A DNA stretch of 64,000 nt, taken from Chamaecyparis obtusa. Taxonomy: Eukaryota; Streptophyta; Pinopsida; Cupressales; Cupressaceae. Positions 47,880 to 60,935 of this stretch are shown here, one piece after another. The first letter of the stretch is position 1. The number at the start of each line of letters is the position of its first letter. Made by a program: the position numbers and the translations under genes. The stretch is from positions 1,726,001 to 1,790,000 of the forward strand of contig BSBK01001162.1 in assembly GCA_027943335.1 (NCBI GenBank). Direction: 5' to 3'. Under the pieces are notes generated by a model. That model ran no database searches, was not told the origin of the DNA, and saw only the letters and a list, made by a program, of their open reading frames with translations.

Positions 47880-49210
47880 ACTTTCAGAAGATGATTTACA
47901 CGCTTGTACAATTGGACAAAGACAAATACTTTATGGATCTTGCTTCACAGGGATTGAATCTCCCTCACAAATTTGACATAGAGAGACTCATACAACATGA
48001 AGAAGAGTCTCCCATTACCATACTTAACAAAAAAAATTAAGAAATGAGGGTTGAAATTATGCAAATAAAGAAGGAGAAGGACCAAACATATAACAAGTAC
48101 TCATTGGAGTCCATTTTTCCTTTCCCCTTTAATCAAAATTTGTGCATGCCATCATTTCCCTCTAAGATTTAAAGTCCTAAGTATGACAAATATGATGGAA
48201 ATGGTGACCCACAAGATCACATCAAATAATTATGTGCTCTCAGCATGGAATTTATGCATAAATAGACATACCTTATGAGACTCTTCCCTAGGACCCTTAT
48301 AGGACAAGCCATGGAATGGTTCACAAAACTCACACCAGGTATCTAGATATTTGAAAAATTGGTGACAAATTTCATCCAACAATATTCCTACAACATCCAA
48401 CACACAGTCACCATGTTGGATCTATGCAACACCAAGCAAGAAAGTGTATAACCCTTTGTCACATATTTCCAATGATGGAGAAATATCTTCACAAGATATC
48501 CTAGATAGATTCCAGAAATGGAGAAAATAGATATCTTCATCAACAATATGGTACTTGAAATGAACTATGTGCTTCAGATGCAAACTCATGAAACTTTCAG
48601 TAAACTAGTTGAAAGTGCAATATGAATATATGATGTTCTTGTGATAAAAGTTGAACTTACCTTGAACAAAGACAACAAATCCTCTAATGATTCTAGAAAA
48701 AACAATGGTAACAAAGACAAAAACAAATAGTAGAACAAAAATAATAATGTGATCATTAATGGAGCTATTGACCTATCAAATGTAAAACCTAAGGAACCTA
48801 TTTTCAATATCTCTAATAGCATCCAGGTTGCTAAGAGTAGCACAAATACATCATCAAACCCCAGGCCTAATCAAGAGATAAACAAAGAAAAAACACCTTG
48901 GATTCCCAAACCCAAACATCTTTTCACTCCTTTGGGAGAACCTCTTGATTTTTTCCTAAACACAATATTGTCAAAAAAATCATCACATTACCAAACAACT
49001 CTAAACCATGGGAACCTGAGATCAAACCAAAATGATGGAATGATAATCTATATTGTGACTATCACCATAACAAGGGTCACAAAACAATGCAATGCATGAA
49101 ACTTAAGCACATCATTCATGATCTCATTGATAGTTACACCATAATGGTTGATGGACATGAAGCTAACATTGATCAAAAAGCATATAAATAACCCTTTCTA
49201 GGCATGAGAA
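47880..49210 (+). pseudogene. gag relic of G2
   Basis: The frame reads KMIYTLVQLDKDKYFMDLA, FDIERLIQHEEESPITI, then PKYDKYDGNGDPQDHIK, GQAMEWFTKLTPGI, FIQQYSYNIQHTVTML, DLCNTKQESV and RWRNIFTRYPR, the standard plant Ty3 Gag landmarks. A Lys/Asn-rich stretch follows (NKDNKSSNDSRKNNGNKDK), then FTPLGEPLDFFLNTILS and the finger YCDYHHNKGHKTMQCMKLKH, which is intact CCHC. Stops and two or more shifts are present. Same plan as G1 but more complete. Confidence 0.78.
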
Positions 49211-49699
49211 AGGATAAACCTCAAGTTCCAAGGGTAGTGGAAAGGTTAATTACACCTATACCAATAATGACAATGTTATAAACATGCTTGAACCCTATGG
49301 TCAGTCGATTAATGTGGTTACCATAAAAGGTAAACAAGAATCAAAATATTCCAATATAGTGACTTGAAGTCAAGCTAAGGTTACTATAAAAGGATTTTCT
49401 TCATCCTTCTCTTCAACATAACCAAAGAATAATGACTTAGAACCTTCTAACACCATGACAAGAAGAAAAATTAGGGTAACTCTAAAAGGATCTCACCCAT
49501 CAAAACAACCAATTTCTCAAACATCCAAATCTCTCACATCAAAACATGTGTCCTCCTCTTCAACAAAAAATTAAAGCTTGGTCAACTAGTTACAAAGAAG
49601 AACAGTAGAACCCTTGTTGAAAATCTCTCCTACCCACAATGAAATTATAGAGAAAGCATTACTATCTACTAATGTATAACCCAAGGACTTAGATGTCAA

Positions 49700-50700
49700 T
49701 CAATTCTAGTCCATGGTAAGTCATTTAACCTCACCACACTATCTATCTTTCTCCGAGGAAGATGGAAAATCCTTAAATCATCCTCACAATCATCCCTTAC
49801 ACATAGAGGTTCTTATTCACAAATACCATGTCAAGCACATTTTTCTAGATGGAGGTACTGGTTTAAACCTTTGCACATACAATTTGATCAAACAATTGGG
49901 TTTCTATGAAAATTATATATACCCATAGAAAAGAATAACCATCAAGGCATATGATGAAGAAGAATGGTCCTCCAAAGGACTAGTGTTGCTACTAGTTAGG
50001 GTAGGACCCATTGAAAAAGATATAACATGCCAACTAGTCCTTGATATACCTTTGGCCTAAAACATTTTCCTATGTCATCAATGGATACATGACATGCAAA
50101 CTATCCCTTCTATGTATCACCAGTGTGTCAATTTTCCCTACAATGGAGTCGAGGTTACCATTCCAGCAGATGCCAGTTACTCCTACAATTCCTTGAGATG
50201 ATCTATAGATACTCTCATTCCTCTCAACACGGAAGTTTCTAAAGCACAATAGATTGGAAATCCAAAAGTGGCAATTAACTATTTTGAAAGGAAGTTTAAA
50301 ATCAAGGATTCAAGAATGGGTGAATACAAATTGGAATCATTGTTCTATCTTCCTACACCCCCAAGATCATATAGGAAACCATCTAAAACTATGAGGCCTT
50401 CTACCTCACATGCCCTAGCCATCCATGATGGTTCTTTTATTCAATCTAGTATCTCTCTCTCTAATGAAAATAAGGAGAAATTTGGTTTAGAATGGATTTA
50501 TAAAGGAGAGGATGAAGATAAAGAGGTCAAACATTGTGAAATATCCCCTAAAAAATATGGTAAGGGGTATGACCTAATAAAAAAATGGGTTATAAAGGGA
50601 AGGGTCCTTTAGGAAGAAATGAGACGGGACTCATTGAATCACTTCATGTAGAGATTAGGAATTTGAGAGATAAAACCAACATTGGTTTTAAGGAAGCATA
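49700..50700 (+). pseudogene. G2 protease and G-patch-like segment
   Basis: Protease: HIFLDGGTGLNLCTYNLIKQ, ITIKAYDEEEWSSKGLVL, WIHDMQTIPSMYHQCVNF and YNGVEVTIPAD, the plant Ty3 aspartic protease with DGG at the active site. The next open piece (50268-50612) ends YGKGYDLIKK, and one frame over comes MGYKGKGPLGRNETGLIES with LHVEIRN, a glycine-spaced segment like a G-patch. The equivalent piece in G1 is at 27589-27699. A frameshift lies at about 50585. Confidence 0.72.
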
Positions 50701-52239
50701 GTTCCATCATATAGCTAATCAAGGAGGGCCCATATTTGATATAGAAAGTGAGGAAGAAGATAAAATTGAAAACCTCCCCTTCGAAAGGCTATTTAATATC
50801 CAAATAGAGAATCTTTATTATTAAGGAGAACCATACCTTCCATGTTGGTTTAGAGATCTCTCTGAACCAAATTATCCAACTAAACATGAGCATGATCAAT
50901 AATCTAATACAGAAGAGAATGAATTGAATCAAAGATCAGGAAGAATACATGATGATAAACACCCTAACTAGGGGAAACTAGTAACCATAACATATGTGCT
51001 ATATCTAGCTCACTTTATTGATCCCAATAAAATACATGTATCAATGTACAATAAGATGAAATTTCAGCACCTATGCAAGAGGGTAGATGACAAGAGAGAA
51101 ATAATCCAAACAATGATAGAGAACCTCCCATAACACTCACATGATACCTAGGTAGTTTCGATGACAACCAGACCAATTCATGTGAGTATGAATGGGATAC
51201 CCTCTTAGATGCTAAAATAGATATAGAAGTATATGTAATACAAAAATATGTAACTCAACTTGAATAAGGAGAAATCTCAAATGAAAGGGCTATAACAAAT
51301 CTTCCAGCAAACATCAATTGGAACTTTGGCGAAGATGATGGATCTCTAAAACTCCTACCCTAAACAACTCGTAGGTTCTTTGACTTAGTGTTTCATGATA
51401 CATGTGAAAGGGACACACACTCAGGTGATTCAAGAAGAACGTGAAAGAGCTTCTGAAGATAGAAACTCAAACTTGAGAAACAATGCTAGAAGCCTTACCA
51501 ACATAATCCTATCAAGGTCTAGGATTGAAATGATACCTCTCAAGACATGGATTCATCAAATAAATGATTGAGATGATAGGTCAGCATGAGAAGGAAATAT
51601 AAGTACCAATAGTAGACTAAATAATTTAGGTTCACATGTAACCAACATGGATTTTGATGACAACGCAAAGATTCCTTCTGATTTAAACACTCTATGACAA
51701 AGTGGTATCCTAGATCTTGACTTATCAATTACGAGTTATGATAAATATACTGTGAATTCCCTAGAACCATCTAATGAAATATCTCTCATGCATCTAAAGC
51801 TAATTGAATGGTTATAACAAAATGAGCCACTTGATATCCCTACTTTTCCAAATGACTATTCATTGGCTTGTTATCTAAATGTTGCTGAAACTTTTACCTC
51901 TTCCATTAGCAAACCTAGCATGAATATAATGGAGGAGAATATCAAGTACCTCAGTCTCAAAAATAAAATGAAAAAGAATAATCATTTTGATGGTGAAAAA
52001 CACATTGTGACAGTATCAAAACCAAAAAAAAAGTAAAAATAAAAGATGAATCTAAAGGTGAAAGCCTCATTGAGGTGGCTAACGATGGGGTATTTGATAT
52101 CTTTCCCATTCATTTTTAGGAGTATTAATTGAGCCTACATAGACATTCAATCTGGGAATAATATAAAATCCTCAAATCATACACCTGGCACAATCTCTCT
52201 TAGAAGATGAGAAACAATATTTCAAAGACTTCTCCAAAG
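50701..52239 (+). other. G2 protease-to-RT linker
   Basis: Coding-like but badly broken text of about 1.5 kb with acidic stretches such as ESEEEDKIENLPFERLF; no domain is recognised. Long variable linkers here are normal for this branch. Confidence 0.5.
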
Positions 52240-55200
52240 AAACATAAATTAACTTTGCATGGACATATTCAGATATGTCTGGGTTGGATGAGGACCTGAT
52301 AATGCATCGCTTAGCCATTGCACCCAGTGTCAAACATGTCAAGAAGAAACTAAGAAAAATGCATCCTCATTTTGTATTATTATTCAAATATGAGTTGGAG
52401 AAATTTTTGAAGGCTGGATTCACCTGAGGTATTGACTATACATAGTGGATCTCAAACATAGTGCCTATGTCTAAACTTGACAAGTCAATCTGAGTGTGCA
52501 TGGACTTTAGAGATCTAAACAAGGCTTGTCCTAATGATGATTTTCCTCTACCCAACACTAACATGATTGTTGATCTCACTAAAGGCTATAAGATGTACTC
52601 ACTGATGGATGGATTTTTTGGATATAATTGGATAAAAATTACACCTAAAAACCAAGAGAAAACTTCCTTTACTTGTGCTTGGGGTAAATTTTTTTAGATC
52701 ATCATGCCATTGGTAAAGAATGCAGGGGCCACATATCAAAGGTCTATGACAACTATCTTCTATGATATGATGCACACAAATATGGAAGATTACATGGATG
52801 ACACTTTTTCTAATTCAATGGAATGATCTACACACTTGGAAGACCTCATCAAAATCATGGACAAAATAGAACAATTCAAACATACACTCAATCCTAAGAA
52901 ATGTGCATTCGGGGTTACATTAGGAAAGCAACTTGGATACATCATTTTAGAAAAAAGGTACATAAGTGGACCCTTCAAAAGTGAAAGCCATAATGGAAAT
53001 GCAACCTCCTCAGAATATGACTCAGATGAGATATTTATAGAGAAAGATCTAGTCCATCAAGTGATTCATATCTCAACTACTTAACAAGGCTTAGCATTTC
53101 ACAAAAACTCTTCATAAAGGTGTGGCATGTAAATGGGATGAATCTTCTGATAAGGAATTCATGCACATAAAGGAATACCTAGCTAATTTGTTGATACTTA
53201 TGTCACATATTCAAGGAAAAACTCTGATACTCTACGTCTCGGCAACAAACACTTCTTTGGGAGCTCTCCTAGCACAACATGATGACATGAGGAAAGAAAG
53301 ATCCATCTACTATATTAGTAAAACATAGGTGTCTAATGACCTCAATTACAACAACATATAAAAGGCTTTATTGGCAGTAGTATTCACATCCCAAAAATTG
53401 TGGCATTATATGCTATCACACTCAATTAAGATAGTGGCTAAAATTGATCCCTTAAAGTATCTTCTCAATAATGCTACACTGAAAGGAAGATTTTTCAAAT
53501 GGATGATGATACTCAGTGAGTTCAAAATTGAGTATGTAGATAGAAAATAAACCAAAGCATAGGTGATCACAGATCAACTAGATGACTTTCCTCTACAATA
53601 TGATCAACCACTAACTATATAATTCTTGAACGAGTCCATTATACATCTCACTAAATTCTCATAGAGTATATTCTTTGATGGATCATTTACTCAAAATGGT
53701 TCTAGTACTAGAGTTATTTTCATCATACTACAAGGATACACCATTCCCAAAGTGCACAAGCTCTTATTTCCTTGTACCAATAATATTGTTGAATATGACG
53801 CTTTGGTCAATTGTATCAAAATGGAAAATGAGTGAAAAATCATAGAGCTTCATATTTATGGTGACTCTCAGTTGATTATCAAATAAATCAGTGATGAATA
53901 TCAAACTTAGGACGTGAATCTCATGCCCTACATCTGAAAATGTATTTTGTTTTCATCACATTTTAACAAATTATAAGAACAAAAAAAGGTTGCTGGTATA
54001 ATGGCTACATTGGCATCAATTTTACAAGTATAGGAACATAAATTCCACTACAAATTCCTAGTATAAGAATTACCGTACCCATCCTATAACTCCCTTGATT
54101 CCCAGATAATTTGTGTCATCATAGGACAAGAATCCTCATGATATAGCCATATCTACTCTTACCTATGAGACCAAGTTATCCCTGATAACTTAACCAAAAA
54201 TAGAAAAAGACATCTTATCCAAAACTCCTCATGGTATGTCATCATTTCTAATGACCTATATAGGAGAGGCTTATATGGTACTTTTCTTAGGTGCTTAGGA
54301 GAAGAGGATTCTAAGAGTGCATTAATCGAAGTCCATGAGGGCATGTGTGGATCCCATTCAAACGGACTCACATTATCTCAAAAATTGCTAAGAGTTGTCT
54401 ACTATTGGCCAACCATGGAAAAATATGCTTCTAAATTTGTGAAATATGAAAACAATGTCAAATGCATGGAAACCTAATTCCTACTCTAGCTAGGAAGCTT
54501 GTACCCTTTATCACTAATTGGCCCTTCCAACAAATGGATTTGACCTTATCAATCAAATATATCCTAATTCATCAAATGGACACAAGTGCACCATCATGAC
54601 TATGGAATACTTCACAAAGTGGGTTGAAGTAGTTCTGCTAATCAAGGAGACTGAAAAATAGGTGTTTATGTTCATCCTCAACTACATCATTTTTAGATAT
54701 GGGATTCCCTCCTTGATTGTAACTAGAAATGAAGGACAATTTAAAAACAAGGATATGGATGAGCTCTATGACTAGTTCAAAATTAAACAACACTTTTCTT
54801 CCATCTACTACCCTCAAGGTAATGGAAAGGATAAAGCATCAAATAAAACTATTCTCAAGATCGTGTACATAATAGTGGGTAAATCAGGATGAGGCTATCA
54901 TTTACAACTTATCCCAGCCTTTTGGGCTTATAACACAAGAATCAGAACACCAACAAGAGCTAGTCCTTTTTCCTTGTTGTATGGGGCAGAACTAGTGTTT
55001 CCAATTTAATTATAAATACATTCCCTGCGAGTATCTTTGAGAGGACTAGTAACTGATGAGGACTACAAAATATCAAGAGTCTAAGAACTTGAATTATTGG
55101 ATGAATACAAACAAGTTGTGTTCAATCACCTCTAGGTGTATCAAAAGAGAATGTCACGAGGATACAAAAAAGGGTTCTCCATAGAGTATTTCAAGTTGGT

Positions 55201-55420
55201 GATCTCGTATAGAGAGAAAATCCTAAAAATTAACATAACCATGGATAGAAGGGGAAATTTGAACCCAACTAGTTGGGCTCCTACATCATCACAACATCTT
55301 TTGGCTCAAGTGCTTATCAACTCTCAACTACTTAAGGAGAAAAACTCCTAGATCTGATCAATGCAATCCATATGAAGAAATTCTACAGCTGACATTCTTA
55401 GATCAATAATCTTGTATAGA
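52240..55420 (+). pseudogene. G2 reverse transcriptase, two RNase H domains, integrase
   Basis: RT: FAWTYSDMSGLDEDLIMHRL, VCMDFRDLNKACPNDDFPLP, KMYSLMDGFFGYNWIKI, and an intact catalytic box EDYMDDTFSNS. First RNase H: LYVSATNTSLGALLAQHD, LWHYMLSHSIKIVAKIDPLK, MMILSEFKIEYVDRK. Second RNase H: IFFDGSFTQNGSSTRVIF, VEYDALVNC, HIYGDSQLIIK. Integrase: HEGMCGSHSNGLTLSQKLL and VYYWPTMEKYASKFVK, with finger cysteines largely lost. C-terminal GPY: FQVGDLVYR, NWLGPYIITTSFG, LINAIHMKKFYS. Stops, mostly TAG and TAA, and several shifts inactivate it. Confidence 0.82.
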
Positions 55421-55500
55421 GAAATGTTCCTGAAAAAATACTATAAATAATGAGAAATTTCCTTATACATATGAAAAAAGTCCTAAAAAATGATCATCTT

Positions 55501-55590
55501 GGTGAAAACTTGGTAAATAGGCACCTCGATAGCAAAAAAAGAACATCTTCCAAGTGGTGAAAATCTGGTAAAAGGGTGTCACTTGTAAAT
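55501..55590 (+). repeat. GGTGAAAAC repeats after G2 pol
   Basis: GGTGAAAACTTGGTAAATAG at 55501 and GGTGAAAATCTGGTAAAAGG at 55556, each followed by a GGCACCT or GTGTCACT word. Same position as 38745-38890 in G1. Confidence 0.75.
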
Positions 55591-57430
55591 GAAACACTCC
55601 ATCTATCAACATGTAACTTGTTTGTCATGTTTGTATGGGATTCAATCTTTCTTTTCAGCTTGTATATAGCTTAAGTCACTTTCATGGCAAATCACTTTTT
55701 CCAGGCAACACTGCCATGGAATAGAATCGGTCTTTATCTCTGTCCTAGGACATTCAAGTCTTACTAGTGGGAATATTTCCTATCACAACGGTTACTCAGG
55801 TCAACAATGAAAATGAATTAGAGTCAATTTTCTAAAAACCATTGAAAGGTTTATCATTGACACACGACGATGTTTCTCAACACCCCAGAATGTGAGGACA
55901 TCAAAAATAGTGTTTCTCAATACTTATCTGATAGACTTAAACCACAATCCAAACAAATAAACAACATATTTGAATGTTCACCAATTTTTCTTAACACTAC
56001 ACACTTAAATGAACTAGAAGAACATACATAGACAAACGCAAACAACACCCAAAAACTTGTTGAATTGATGTTGATATCATCTCTATTGCAACTCAGCGAT
56101 GTCTAAATGACTAGAGAATAAATAAAGGTTGTGAATTTTCTTGGGATCTTTTTTTTTATCATTTGACTTTACTGTTTATCCCTTTTTAAGTAACTCAATG
56201 ATGTCTAAAATCAGTGATGTCTAAATGACTAGAGAAGAAATAAAGGTTGTGAATTATCTTGGGATCTTATTTGTTATCATTTGACTTTAATGATTATCCC
56301 TTTTTAAGTAACTCAATAATGTCTAAAATGACTAGAGGAACATGGATTGGGGGCATAGTCATTTTCTTTGATTTTTTCTTGTTGGTGTGGTCCCCATTGA
56401 CCCTAAGTTGTCCATTAAAATGGTTGGTTGTGGTAATATCCCCCATCTTTATTGGAACACTACACATACATTGACTCATTTTATCTCGACACTATGGTGA
56501 GGTCATAACTATCTCCTTATTTGTTAGTGTGTTTGTTCAAACAAGGTCACACTCATGGTCATCTCAGCTCTAAATGCCTCGATGTTGGTGTAACCTTGTG
56601 ATATCAAATGGAAATATGCTCAAGTCATCTCAGATCTAAATGCCCCAATGCTTGCATTTTTTTCACATTTTATCTGATACAAGCCATATTCATATTCTCG
56701 TGGTCATAGTGACACCAGTAAGAATTATATCGGCTATGATGCCCACAATGCTCGATGATGATAAATTGGCTAAGGAGATCAGTGACTACAGTCCTAGTTT
56801 TTCATTCACCCTAGGTTTGTATTTTAGTCTTCCTAATTCTTTAAATGAGCTAAGATCATCCACATCTCAAAATACAAGAAATTTGAAATCATTTTCATGT
56901 CAGTGATCAACTAAAAATATCATCACCTTTTCAATCACACATCTAGATTTAGCACCATATTTCATCACCTGCAAGAAAAAGGTTAGCACCATATCTCATC
57001 ACATCATCTAATATATAAAAGAGGAACTTGTGCTAAATTTTCATATCAAGATCATAATATTCTACATAGAGAGTATACTACAATCACATTTTCATAATGC
57101 TAAATAAAGGAAGTAATGGACAAATATATACATCATCCAAAAGCTAAGTAGAAAGATAATATCCATAATTTCATGATTAAATAAATGAGCATATGTATAT
57201 CCACATGAATTGTATAAATAAAGCAAGGAAAACCAACACGTGATATAAAAGAGAGAAAATAATATATCAAATGACCATCGAATCATATAATCCCATGAAA
57301 GTATAAAAAAATAGTGTATAATGAGATATCCAAAAAGGAGTATCAAAAATTTAGTATAAAAAATGTGGAGTACATAAAAATGTCTCTATCAAGGATCAAT
57401 ACAAAATGAGAATAAATATGACAAAAAGAT
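55591..57430. other. G2 3' untranslated region
   Basis: No gene is supported. It contains the 118-bp tandem duplication at 56098-56340 and, from about 56980 to 57430, A/T-rich text like the equivalent part of G1. Confidence 0.55.
56098..56340. repeat. 118-bp tandem duplication
   Basis: GATGTCTAAATGACTAGAGA recurs at 56098 and 56216, and GGTTGTGAATT, CTTGGGATCTT, TTATCATTTGACTTTA and CCCTTTTTAAGTAACTCAA follow in both copies. A third partial copy starts at 56318. Confidence 0.9.
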
Positions 57431-57439
57431 AATCATGAC

Positions 57440-59260
57440 TTGTCCCCACCCTCATGACCAGGAGGAGGGGGAGGAGGTGGAAAATTAGGCCCCGTGGGTG
57501 ATACAGGAATGGCACCCTCAGACTAAGAAGTGAAGATAGAATAGATAGGTGCACGTCGATCTATAGGAACCATTGAGATATAAAGGGTCTAATATTATGC
57601 AGACCCAACACTTTGATATGATATGGTATGTTGAGCCTAATCGTTCTTCTGGATCCTCTTGTCTCTCTCTGCTATCAAATTTCAATGCATCGATCCCACT
57701 TAGCTACATCCCTATCTCACTCAACAATGGTCCTATCCTGCTATACAAATTGTCCCCACAACTATCTGACTCATCCTTTGAGTGCTTGTATCATATCTGT
57801 AGGACCCTCTGTGGGTACCTCCCTAGTCGGTACCTCCTCTATGATTATCTCCCCTAAAGGTACATCCTCCTCCCCATCCAGAGGATGACCCATTCTATCC
57901 CTACAACCTAGCTACCCCCTATCAACATGTCATTGAACTAGTCTCTCCCCCACCTCCTTTGGAACATCCTCCTTCGTAGCTACAGAAACTCCAATGGCTC
58001 CTAGGGTACCCATCTCACCTCTACATCACTATGGTCCATTGGTAGGACCCCTTGTGCTGCTATAACCTACATCACCTAGACCTCCTAACCTAGGGTCAGA
58101 ATCTCTCTTCCCAACAACCCTATGACTTCTACCTAGTGCTCATGTTGGTGGATCATCGTCCTCATCTAAGAGAGGTACTCTCTCTAATGGATCTGTGAAT
58201 TGGGAGAAAGAGTATGTTATCAGATGTTTCATGTAAGCTGGTGTGATCCCAAAATCCAAGGCCTCTGGAAGGTAATCCCACTGTGCTCCCTGTAAAGCTC
58301 CTAGCTCCTGTAATGATAAATCAAAAGATGGCCACAAACCCCAATCATCCTCCTCATTTGGGAAGCAAGCATACACAATAAACTACATACTAACGTCCCA
58401 CCAACCCCCAAAATATCTCCCTACATGAGTAATACAAAACCTCTTAATAATAGAATAATATTGACCTAATAGTGGCCTACTAGAAAACATATATGATAAC
58501 TACCTCATGGAGTCTAAGCATCTCTCTATTTGAACATAAGGTCTCTAGACTACTACTATCATGTCATCCAATCACCTCCTCCAATAGGTTGTCTTTCCCA
58601 AATTGGGTTGATGAATATATCTAGTATAATGATAAATATATGACCTACCTATGTCTCTCACGCCAGCTACCAATGGTTGTGCTATTAGGATATTCTCCCA
58701 TGCCCATATCTATAATACAATGACACTTGTGGCCATACTCCCCCCATTTTGGTACACTATCTCATGTAGCTCCTAGTACATATGGCATAATAAACAAGAT
58801 CCCCAAGAAAATATTTATGGTTGGCTAATTATCTCTAATGGTATCTAACCCCATCTTCATAAGAAGACTTACTGGGTCCTATATGGTGCTATAAAAAACA
58901 TATCATACTAGAAAGAATGCAGGTGAGAGGATAATCCTAACCATACTGACGATGCATATAATCCCATGTAATAGGTCTATCTAATATGGTATCATTGCCA
59001 AAAGTCTATCTCATAGAAGAAATACCCTGACTGGGATCCTGATCATAATATACATGATCACTGGTGAAATATAGTCATAGGATCTTGAAATCATCCTCAG
59101 GAGTAACTATAATCTCCCAGCTAGCAAGTGAAAAGTATTATGCTCACTATGAAAGTGTTATGAAAAAGTTGTGATCAATCTATGATTCACATGGATATCA
59201 AGCATCATAAGGAGTCTCCCCAAACCACACCACTTGAAACTATTGCTTGATCTTGATTAA
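57440..59260 (-). pseudogene. Antisense plant mobile domain gene of G2
   Basis: Against the element, from about 59190, the frame reads SLASWEIIVTPEDDFKIL, YFTSDHVYYDQDPSQG, TFGNDTILDRPIT, WDYMHRQYG, DYPLTCILSSMICFL, SYEDGVRYH and LANHKYFLGDLVYYAICT, the later part of the plant mobile domain, with TPED-x-x-KIL as its landmark. Further on, CFPNEEDDWGLWPSFD and QGAQWDYLPEALDFG (58376-58140) form a clean C-terminal piece, followed by a Gly/acidic tail (coding GGAGG runs near 57460). It mirrors G1 at 41630-43690. At least ten stops. Function unknown. Confidence 0.72.
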
Positions 59261-59576
59261 AAAAAAATGTGCTAATCTCAGTGCCTGAGGATAGGCCCAT
59301 CAAAAATGAGGAAGGAAATTTCTCCTATATCACAAGCCACAACAAAAGTATCGGTATCTGATCAAGATCGAGAAAATCATATCAAAATTAGAGAATTAAA
59401 ACATCAGAAACCATTTAACAAAGCTATGAAAAAATCTACATTTAGAATCAATCTCGACAAACTAAAGAAAACATTGGATTTAATTTATATGATAAAATAA
59501 AATTCACCATATTATTGTATGATAAAACTATATAAGAGGTATGATGAAATATTTTTAAAAGATAAAGTTTCCTCGA

Positions 59577-59693
59577 TTGTACGATACATGGGTATGTATC
59601 ATATGTCTACATATGATACAATATTTCATGCAATTTATCATACGATACAAGTCATCAACTTGTACAATAGGTGACTTTTATCGCATGATAAAA
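59577..59693. repeat. TACGATA / TTTTATC palindrome cluster
   Basis: GTACGATACA (59579), ATATGATACA (59611), TTTATCATACGATACA (59634-59649) and the 7-bp-arm palindrome TTTTATCGCATGATAAAA (59676-59693). Matching words occur in the G2 leader (45961-46275). Confidence 0.65.
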
Positions 59694-60191
59694 TAGAGTT
59701 TAAGCCCTAAAAATGTTGTAAAAATTCAAAAAAATGACATGAAAGTCAAGAATTCAAGCTAGGAGATCAAATACTTACTAGTGGACCGTAGTTTTGTTGC
59801 CAGTTGTGCCTCTTGTGATACTCAAATCAATGGGTTTGCATGGGAACAAGCATAGTTTATCTCAAATGGCTCTCAAAACTCAAAAGTCAACCAATGAAAA
59901 TAATTTGAAAATGACCCCTTGGGCCCCTTTTATACTGTTTGACCTAATGTTCAAAGTGCTCAAATTGACATGAAATTTAGACCCTTACCTAATTTTGGCA
60001 TCCTCAATCCATTTTTGAGATCAAAATCAAAGTTCAATATCAATGTCACACTCAAAATCACAAATCAAAATTATGGTCAAATGTAGTTGACCACTAGTCA
60101 AATTGCACTTATCGTTGTGACATCTATTTAATAAATTGGTCATTCAATCTTATATTTGTCATCAAGACCAAAATCTTGAAATTTCTATATT

Positions 60192-60260
60192 GGTCAAATT
60201 TTGGTCAATTCAAGTCAATCTTGATCAAACCAAGTCAAACCTAAGTCAAAACATGGTCAA
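60192..60260 (-). promoter_or_regulatory. Helically phased GGTCAA (W-box-like) array
   Basis: GGTCAA or a close variant starts at 60192, 60203, 60213, 60223 (GATCAA), 60233, 60244 and 60255, spacing 10-11 bases. On the minus strand these read TTGACC/TTGACT, the core bound by plant WRKY factors, and they point toward the antisense gene. It could equally be a worn 10-11 bp minisatellite. Confidence 0.6.
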
Positions 60261-60439
60261 ATTCACTCTAAACGACCTTGAATTTGTTCATTATTCATTC
60301 TCACTCATTTGTAATCCAATTACATCAATTTTACTTTTAAAATCAATGTTTTTATTCAATGGTATTTCTTCCCATATTTCAATTTTGATCTGGAGGGGAC
60401 ATGAATACTATATCATCAATCAAATCAACTAAGTTCAAA

Positions 60440-60830
60440 ACTACAAATTCAAGAAAAAGCTCATCACTAGGGGCATCTCAAATTCATCAAGACTCACATC
60501 AAGTTGAGTCTCTTTGATATTTCTACATGGGTGATTCCATTGCACCACATCAAGTTACTTAGGGAAGGTATCTGAATCAATCAAAGCTCTATGGGCTTAT
60601 CAATTTCATCACAAAGTATCAATTTGATACTGTCTTCAAAATAAGTCTCTTAATAATCATCAGTTTCATTGCACTTCATCAAGTTGGTTATTCATTCAAA
60701 TCAATCTTTTGATTTAAGAGTCTTTTTTACATTAATCAATTTCATTTATTCACATCAAATTGGTTAGTTTTCATCATCAAATCAGATAGGTGTTCAATTT
60801 CATCACATCACATCAAGATTAACATTCTTC
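60440..60830. repeat. Degenerate CATCAAGTT repeats
   Basis: ACATCAAGTT or a variant recurs near 60498, 60547, 60675, 60749 and 60809, often with TTTCATCAC before and GGTTA after. The unit is about 60-70 bases and very worn. Confidence 0.5.
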
Positions 60831-60935
60831 ATCTATTATCAATCTTTGTTCAATCAAGCTCAGAGTCATTATGGTCGGTTCTTGTTCAATCAAGTTTAGA
60901 ATCAATGTCTTGGTCTATTTTATCGATCTTTGTCT

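Larger units (their letters stand above)
59261..60935. other. Region between G2 antisense gene and the next LTR
   Basis: No gene is supported. For the antisense gene it is the upstream side. It contains the ATCGCATGAT/TACGATA words (59577-59693), the phased GGTCAA array (60192-60260) and CATCAAGTT repeats (60440-60830). I see no polypurine tract before 60936. Confidence 0.55.
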
